A stretch of DNA of 64,000 nt from Virgibacillus_R byunsanensis (GTDB lineage Bacteria; Bacillota; Bacilli; Bacillales; Amphibacillaceae): NCBI RefSeq assembly GCF_042675965.1, contig NZ_JBHTKJ010000007.1:248001-312000 (forward strand). The letters are read 5' to 3'. Below are positions 60,973 through 64,000 of the stretch, in pieces; positions within the stretch are counted from its first letter, which is position 1; each line of letters begins with the position of its first letter. The translations under genes were made by a program, and so were the position numbers. Below the pieces are notes generated by a model. The model made no database searches, was not told the DNA's origin, and saw nothing but the letters and a program-made list of their open reading frames with translations.

Positions 60973-61010
60973 ACATGTTTACATATTATTTGTGAAGGAG
61001 AGGAACTGTA

Positions 61011-62888
61011 GTGGCGAAAAAAGAATTTCAAGCAGAATCAAAACAGCTTTTGGACATGATGATCAACTCAATATATTCTCAGCGTGAGGTGTTTTTGCGT
61101 GAGCTCATTTCCAACGCGAGTGATGCAATTGACAAAATATACTATAAAGCATTGACCGATGACTCGTTAAGTTTTGATCAAAGCAACTACTATATTAAAC
61201 TAGCTACTGATAAAGAAAGTAGAACGTTGAAAGTAACGGATACTGGGATTGGTATGTCAAAAGAAGAACTGGAAGATAATCTGGGAACCATTGCAAGAAG
61301 TGGCTCATTAGCATTTAAAAAGGAAAATGAGAAGAAAGATGGCCATGATATTATTGGTCAATTTGGTGTTGGCTTTTATTCAGCGTTTATGGTTGCAGAT
61401 GTTGTCACGGTAATCAGTAAGGAAATTGGCAGTGAAGAGGCATACAAGTGGGAATCTTCAGGTGCTGATGGGTATACCATTGAACCCTATCCAAAAGATG
61501 AAGTCGGCACAGAGATTATTTTAAAAGTAAAAGAGAATACAGAAGATGAAAAATATGATTCGTTTTTGGAAGAACAGGAGTTAAAAGAAATCATCAAAAA
61601 GTATTCAGACTTTATCCGATATCCAATCAAAATGGATGTTAGCGTAACAAAGCCGAAAGAAGATGATGAAAATGAGGAAGAGGAATATATCGAAGAACAG
61701 ATCATTAACAGCATGGTTCCTATTTGGAAAAAGAATAAGAATGAGCTGACAACAGAAGACTATGATAATTTTTATATGGAAAAGCACTATGGATATGATA
61801 AACCGTTAAAGCATCTTCATATTAATGTGGATGGTACTGTACGCTATAATGCGATCCTATATATTCCTGAAAGTCTACCATACGATTATTATTCAAAGGA
61901 GTACGAAAAAGGGCTGGAGCTTTATTCCAATGGTGTTCTGATCATGGACAAATGTGCTGATCTGCTTCCGGATTATTTTGCCTTTATAAAAGGTATGGTT
62001 GATTCAGAAGACTTGTCTCTAAACATTTCAAGAGAGATGCTGCAGCATAATCGTCAATTGAAAATCATTGAAAAAAACATCCAGAAAAAAATTAAAAACC
62101 AATTGGAAAGCTTGTTGAAAAATGAGAGAGAAAAATACGAAACATTTTATAAATCTTTTGGAAGACAGCTGAAATTCGGTGTTTATAGTGATTTTGGAAG
62201 TAATAAAGATGTATTGAAAGACTTGCTACTATTTTATTCTTCCAAAGAAAAGAAAATGGTTACGCTAGAAGAATATGTATCGAGAATGCCGGAAGATCAA
62301 AAATATATTTATTATGCTTCTGGAGAGTCAATTGAACGAATAGAAAAGTTGCCTCAAACAGAGATGGTTACAGATAAAGGATATGAAATTCTTTTCTTTA
62401 CCGATGAGGTGGATGAATTTGCGATTAGAATGCTGATGAACTACGACGGTAAAGAGTTCAAATCGGTGGCAAGCGGTGATCTTGGCATTGAGGAAGATGA
62501 AAACCAGGATACAGAAGCAGAAGAACACGATCATGAAGAAATTTTTGCTTATATGAAAAAGGCTTTATCAGATAAGGTAAAAGATGTTCGTGTTTCCAGA
62601 CGCTTAAAGACACATCCTGTTTGTTTCTCAAGTGATGGCGATGTGACAGTTGAAATGGAAAAAATACTTAACAGTATGCCGGACAATCAAAATATTAAAG
62701 CTGATAAAGTACTGGAAATCAACACAAATCATCAGCTATTCCAGACATTGAAAGAAGCATATGAGAAAGATAATGAAAAATTAGACCTATACGCAAACCT
62801 TTTGTACAATCAGGCACTACTCATTGAAGGTCTACCTTTAGAAGACCCAGTTGAGTTTACGAATGATATGTGTAAAGTGATGGTGTGA
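61011..62888 (+). CDS. htpG: Molecular chaperone HtpG (Hsp90)
   Basis: The 625-residue chaperone has the GHKL ATPase domain (LLDMMINSIYSQREVFLREL, ISNASDAIDKIY, DTGIGMSKEEL, IGQFGVGFYSAFMVADVV), the middle domain (GVLIMDKCADLLPDYFAF and NISREMLQHNR) and the C-terminal dimerisation domain. An acidic Glu-rich linker lies near residue 225. It uses a GTG start after GGAGAGGAAC. A perfect CIRCE in its leader puts it under HrcA, which differs from the B. subtilis gene, known to be outside that regulon. Confidence 0.97.
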   Translation: MAKKEFQAESKQLLDMMINSIYSQREVFLRELISNASDAIDKIYYKALTDDSLSFDQSNYYIKLATDKESRTLKVTDTGIGMSKEELEDNLGTIARSGSLAFKKENEKKDGHDIIGQFGVGFYSAFMVADVVTVISKEIGSEEAYKWESSGADGYTIEPYPKDEVGTEIILKVKENTEDEKYDSFLEEQELKEIIKKYSDFIRYPIKMDVSVTKPKEDDENEEEEYIEEQIINSMVPIWKKNKNELTTEDYDNFYMEKHYGYDKPLKHLHINVDGTVRYNAILYIPESLPYDYYSKEYEKGLELYSNGVLIMDKCADLLPDYFAFIKGMVDSEDLSLNISREMLQHNRQLKIIEKNIQKKIKNQLESLLKNEREKYETFYKSFGRQLKFGVYSDFGSNKDVLKDLLLFYSSKEKKMVTLEEYVSRMPEDQKYIYYASGESIERIEKLPQTEMVTDKGYEILFFTDEVDEFAIRMLMNYDGKEFKSVASGDLGIEEDENQDTEAEEHDHEEIFAYMKKALSDKVKDVRVSRRLKTHPVCFSSDGDVTVEMEKILNSMPDNQNIKADKVLEINTNHQLFQTLKEAYEKDNEKLDLYANLLYNQALLIEGLPLEDPVEFTNDMCKVMV

Positions 62889-62899
62889 TCTAGGAAGTA

Positions 62900-62929
62900 G
62901 GAGGCAGTTATGAACTGCCTTCTTTTTTT
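62900..62929 (+). terminator. Terminator of htpG
   Basis: GGAGGCAGTT pairs with AACTGCCTTC around a 3-base loop, followed by seven T residues. Confidence 0.88.
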
Positions 62930-62930
62930 G

Positions 62931-63011
62931 GCAGATAAGAAAGCATAAAACTTTCTCATCTGCATAAGTGCAACTAAGGCTTCCGCCATTAAGGCTTGGC
63001 GATAAGCCAAG
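62931..63011. repeat. Structured noncoding element with two inverted repeats
   Basis: The first hairpin is GCAGATAAGAAAG/CTTTCTCATCTGC (62931-62963) and the second CTTGGC-GATAA-GCCAAG (62995-63011), joined by an unpaired stretch. Sequences of this look occur repeatedly in Bacillaceae genomes to my memory, but no family name is offered. The following bases to 63370 hold no gene I can support. Confidence 0.5.
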
Positions 63012-63370
63012 TTTTCTAAGGGGGTGAAGTTTACACCTTGAAATCGGAATGGGGAATCGAGAAATTGGAAAATTCGTATCAGATCTCCTTTGTTGGTACT
63101 GGTGCAAACCTTATTGATGCTGCAACAAATGGTTTGGGACGAGTAGCTCAATTATGTGATATAACAGTGCCAGAAGTAACAATATTCAATTTTATACATC
63201 TTCCTTCCTAATACTTTTCAATTTAACTCTAGAAGAAAATTATACTTTCATGGCTAATAGTACAAAAACAATTCATTTTTACTGTTTCGACTCTTTTTTT
63301 AAAATAATTTATTATATATCTAGTAGGGATTCTTATAATGATTTATAATTAAAAAAGGAGAGTGAAACGC

Positions 63371-64000
63371 ATGGAGGATAATAAAATCATTAATACAATT
63401 TTAAAGCAACAAAGTGAATTTCAAGAGGAATTTAGAAATGAGTTCAAGATTGTAAAAGATCAATTATATAGAAACGAAGAGCGCTTTGATAGTATTGATA
63501 AAAGGTTTCAAGGTATAGATAGTAGATTTGATGTTATGGATGAAAAGTTTCAAGATATAAATAGTAGGTTTAATGTTATCGATGAGAAGTTCCAAGGTAT
63601 AGATAGTAGGTTTGATGTTATCGATGAAAAGTTCAAAGGTATAGATAATAGATTAGATATTATGGATGAGAAGTTTCAAGGTATAGATAGTAGGTTTGAC
63701 GTTATGGATGAAAAGTTTCAAGGTGTAGATAATAGGTTTGACGTTATGGATGAAAAGTTTCAAGCTATAGATAGTAGATTAGATGTTATGGATGAAAAGT
63801 TCCAAGGTATAGATAGTAGGTTTAATGTTACCGATGAAAAGTTTCAAAGTATAGATAATAGATTAGGTGTTATGGATGAAAAGTTCCAAAGTATAGATAG
63901 AAGATTTGATGTTATGGATGAACGGTTTAGCGGTCTAGAAGGGAAAGTGGATTTGCTTACTTCACAAACAGCAACTGCGATCAAAACATTGTTCAATAAA
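63371..64000 (+). CDS. Coiled-coil repeat protein (runs off the window)
   Basis: The frame runs 210 codons from the ATG at 63371 to the right edge without a stop. AAAGGAGAGTG precedes it. After a 42-residue lead it consists of eleven 14-residue units of the form DEKFQGIDSRFDVM (63497-63958), then a non-repetitive segment KVDLLTSQTATAIKTLFNK. The heptad pattern with Phe/Leu and Ile/Val at the core indicates a long coiled coil. Resembles other Bacillaceae repeat proteins annotated as hypothetical; no function is known. The C-terminus lies outside. Confidence 0.85.
   Translation, partial: MEDNKIINTILKQQSEFQEEFRNEFKIVKDQLYRNEERFDSIDKRFQGIDSRFDVMDEKFQDINSRFNVIDEKFQGIDSRFDVIDEKFKGIDNRLDIMDEKFQGIDSRFDVMDEKFQGVDNRFDVMDEKFQAIDSRLDVMDEKFQGIDSRFNVTDEKFQSIDNRLGVMDEKFQSIDRRFDVMDERFSGLEGKVDLLTSQTATAIKTLFNK
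63497..63958 (+). repeat. Tandem 42-bp repeat array (11 units)
   Basis: Eleven 42-bp units in frame inside the coiled-coil gene, each encoding DEKFQGIDSRFDVM or a near variant. Neighbouring units differ by a few bases, so the array is old enough to have diverged but is likely still prone to gain or loss of units. Confidence 0.9.

Noticed and set aside
63040..63211. Coding-like stretch reading FVGTGANLIDAATNGLGR after the two-hairpin element
   Set aside because: It has no start or ribosome site, another frame is equally open, and no family could be named with confidence, so it is not annotated as a gene remnant.
63497..63958. Regular 42-bp repeats as a CRISPR array
   Set aside because: The repeats are contiguous without unique spacers, keep a reading frame and encode a heptad pattern, so this is a protein repeat.

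Overview
This window is AT-rich, with strong Shine-Dalgarno sequences close to AGGAGG, frequent TTG and GTG starts, lipoprotein-type solute-binding proteins, CcpA-type cre sites and a CIRCE heat-shock operator. Together these point to a low-GC Gram-positive chromosome of the Bacillaceae. Acidic lipoprotein linkers and gene content suggest a halotolerant relative of Virgibacillus or Oceanobacillus; that placement is inferred. No rRNA, tRNA, CRISPR array, prophage or intact insertion sequence was seen. Most genes lie on the plus strand.

Layout. (1) 1-3.4 kb: end of a GlcD-type FAD oxidase, a fumarylacetoacetate-hydrolase-family enzyme and a lactate/glycolate permease. (2) 3.5-5.6 kb, minus strand: selD and mnmH, which make selenophosphate and 2-selenouridine in tRNA. 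(3) 5.8-10.4 kb: a Crp-like regulator divergent from an operon with two class V aminotransferases around an NhaC-family antiporter. (4) 10.5-15.9 kb: a PrpR-like regulator, a KdgT-like permease, a four-carbon acid sugar kinase and a PdxA2-type dehydrogenase, the gene set of D-threonate/D-erythronate catabolism, with promoter, cre site and likely operators visible. (5) 16-18 kb: an MDR oxidoreductase and a CBS protein. (6) 18.5-29.5 kb: a GntR-regulated operon with a complete Liv-type ABC importer and seven other genes; its substrate is unknown. (7) 29.7-34 kb: gene remnants (cyclase, gabT, EAL), gabD, a DUF1232 protein and a small membrane protein. (8) 34.1-44.2 kb: an operon for peptides containing D-amino acids: asparaginase, Dpp-type importer, NtrC-like regulator, D-aminopeptidase and D-amino acid transaminase. 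(9) 44.3-46 kb: a zinc-ribbon protein and a broken metallo-hydrolase. (10) 46.3-56.7 kb: a GntR/UTRA-regulated sugar or polyol operon with four oxidoreductases, an FGGY kinase and an ABC importer lacking its own ATPase. (11) 56.7-64 kb: a duplicated zinc-ribbon module, an Fsr-type exporter, an ASCH protein, an LCP-like protein, a pRiA4b ORF-3 family protein, htpG with promoter and CIRCE, and a coiled-coil gene built of 42-bp repeats that runs off the window.

The segment is a chain of catabolic modules, most carrying their own regulator and transporter. It is threaded by a roughly 40-bp dispersed repeat (consensus start GGTGCCTGTCACTTCC) seen eleven times, always on the plus strand and often touching a stop codon. 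Other notable signals are Shine-Dalgarno sequences placed for CTG, ATT and ATA starts, two NtrC-like regulators without the GAFTGA loop, hairpins after the binding-protein gene in all three ABC operons, and several decayed genes beside the dispersed repeat.
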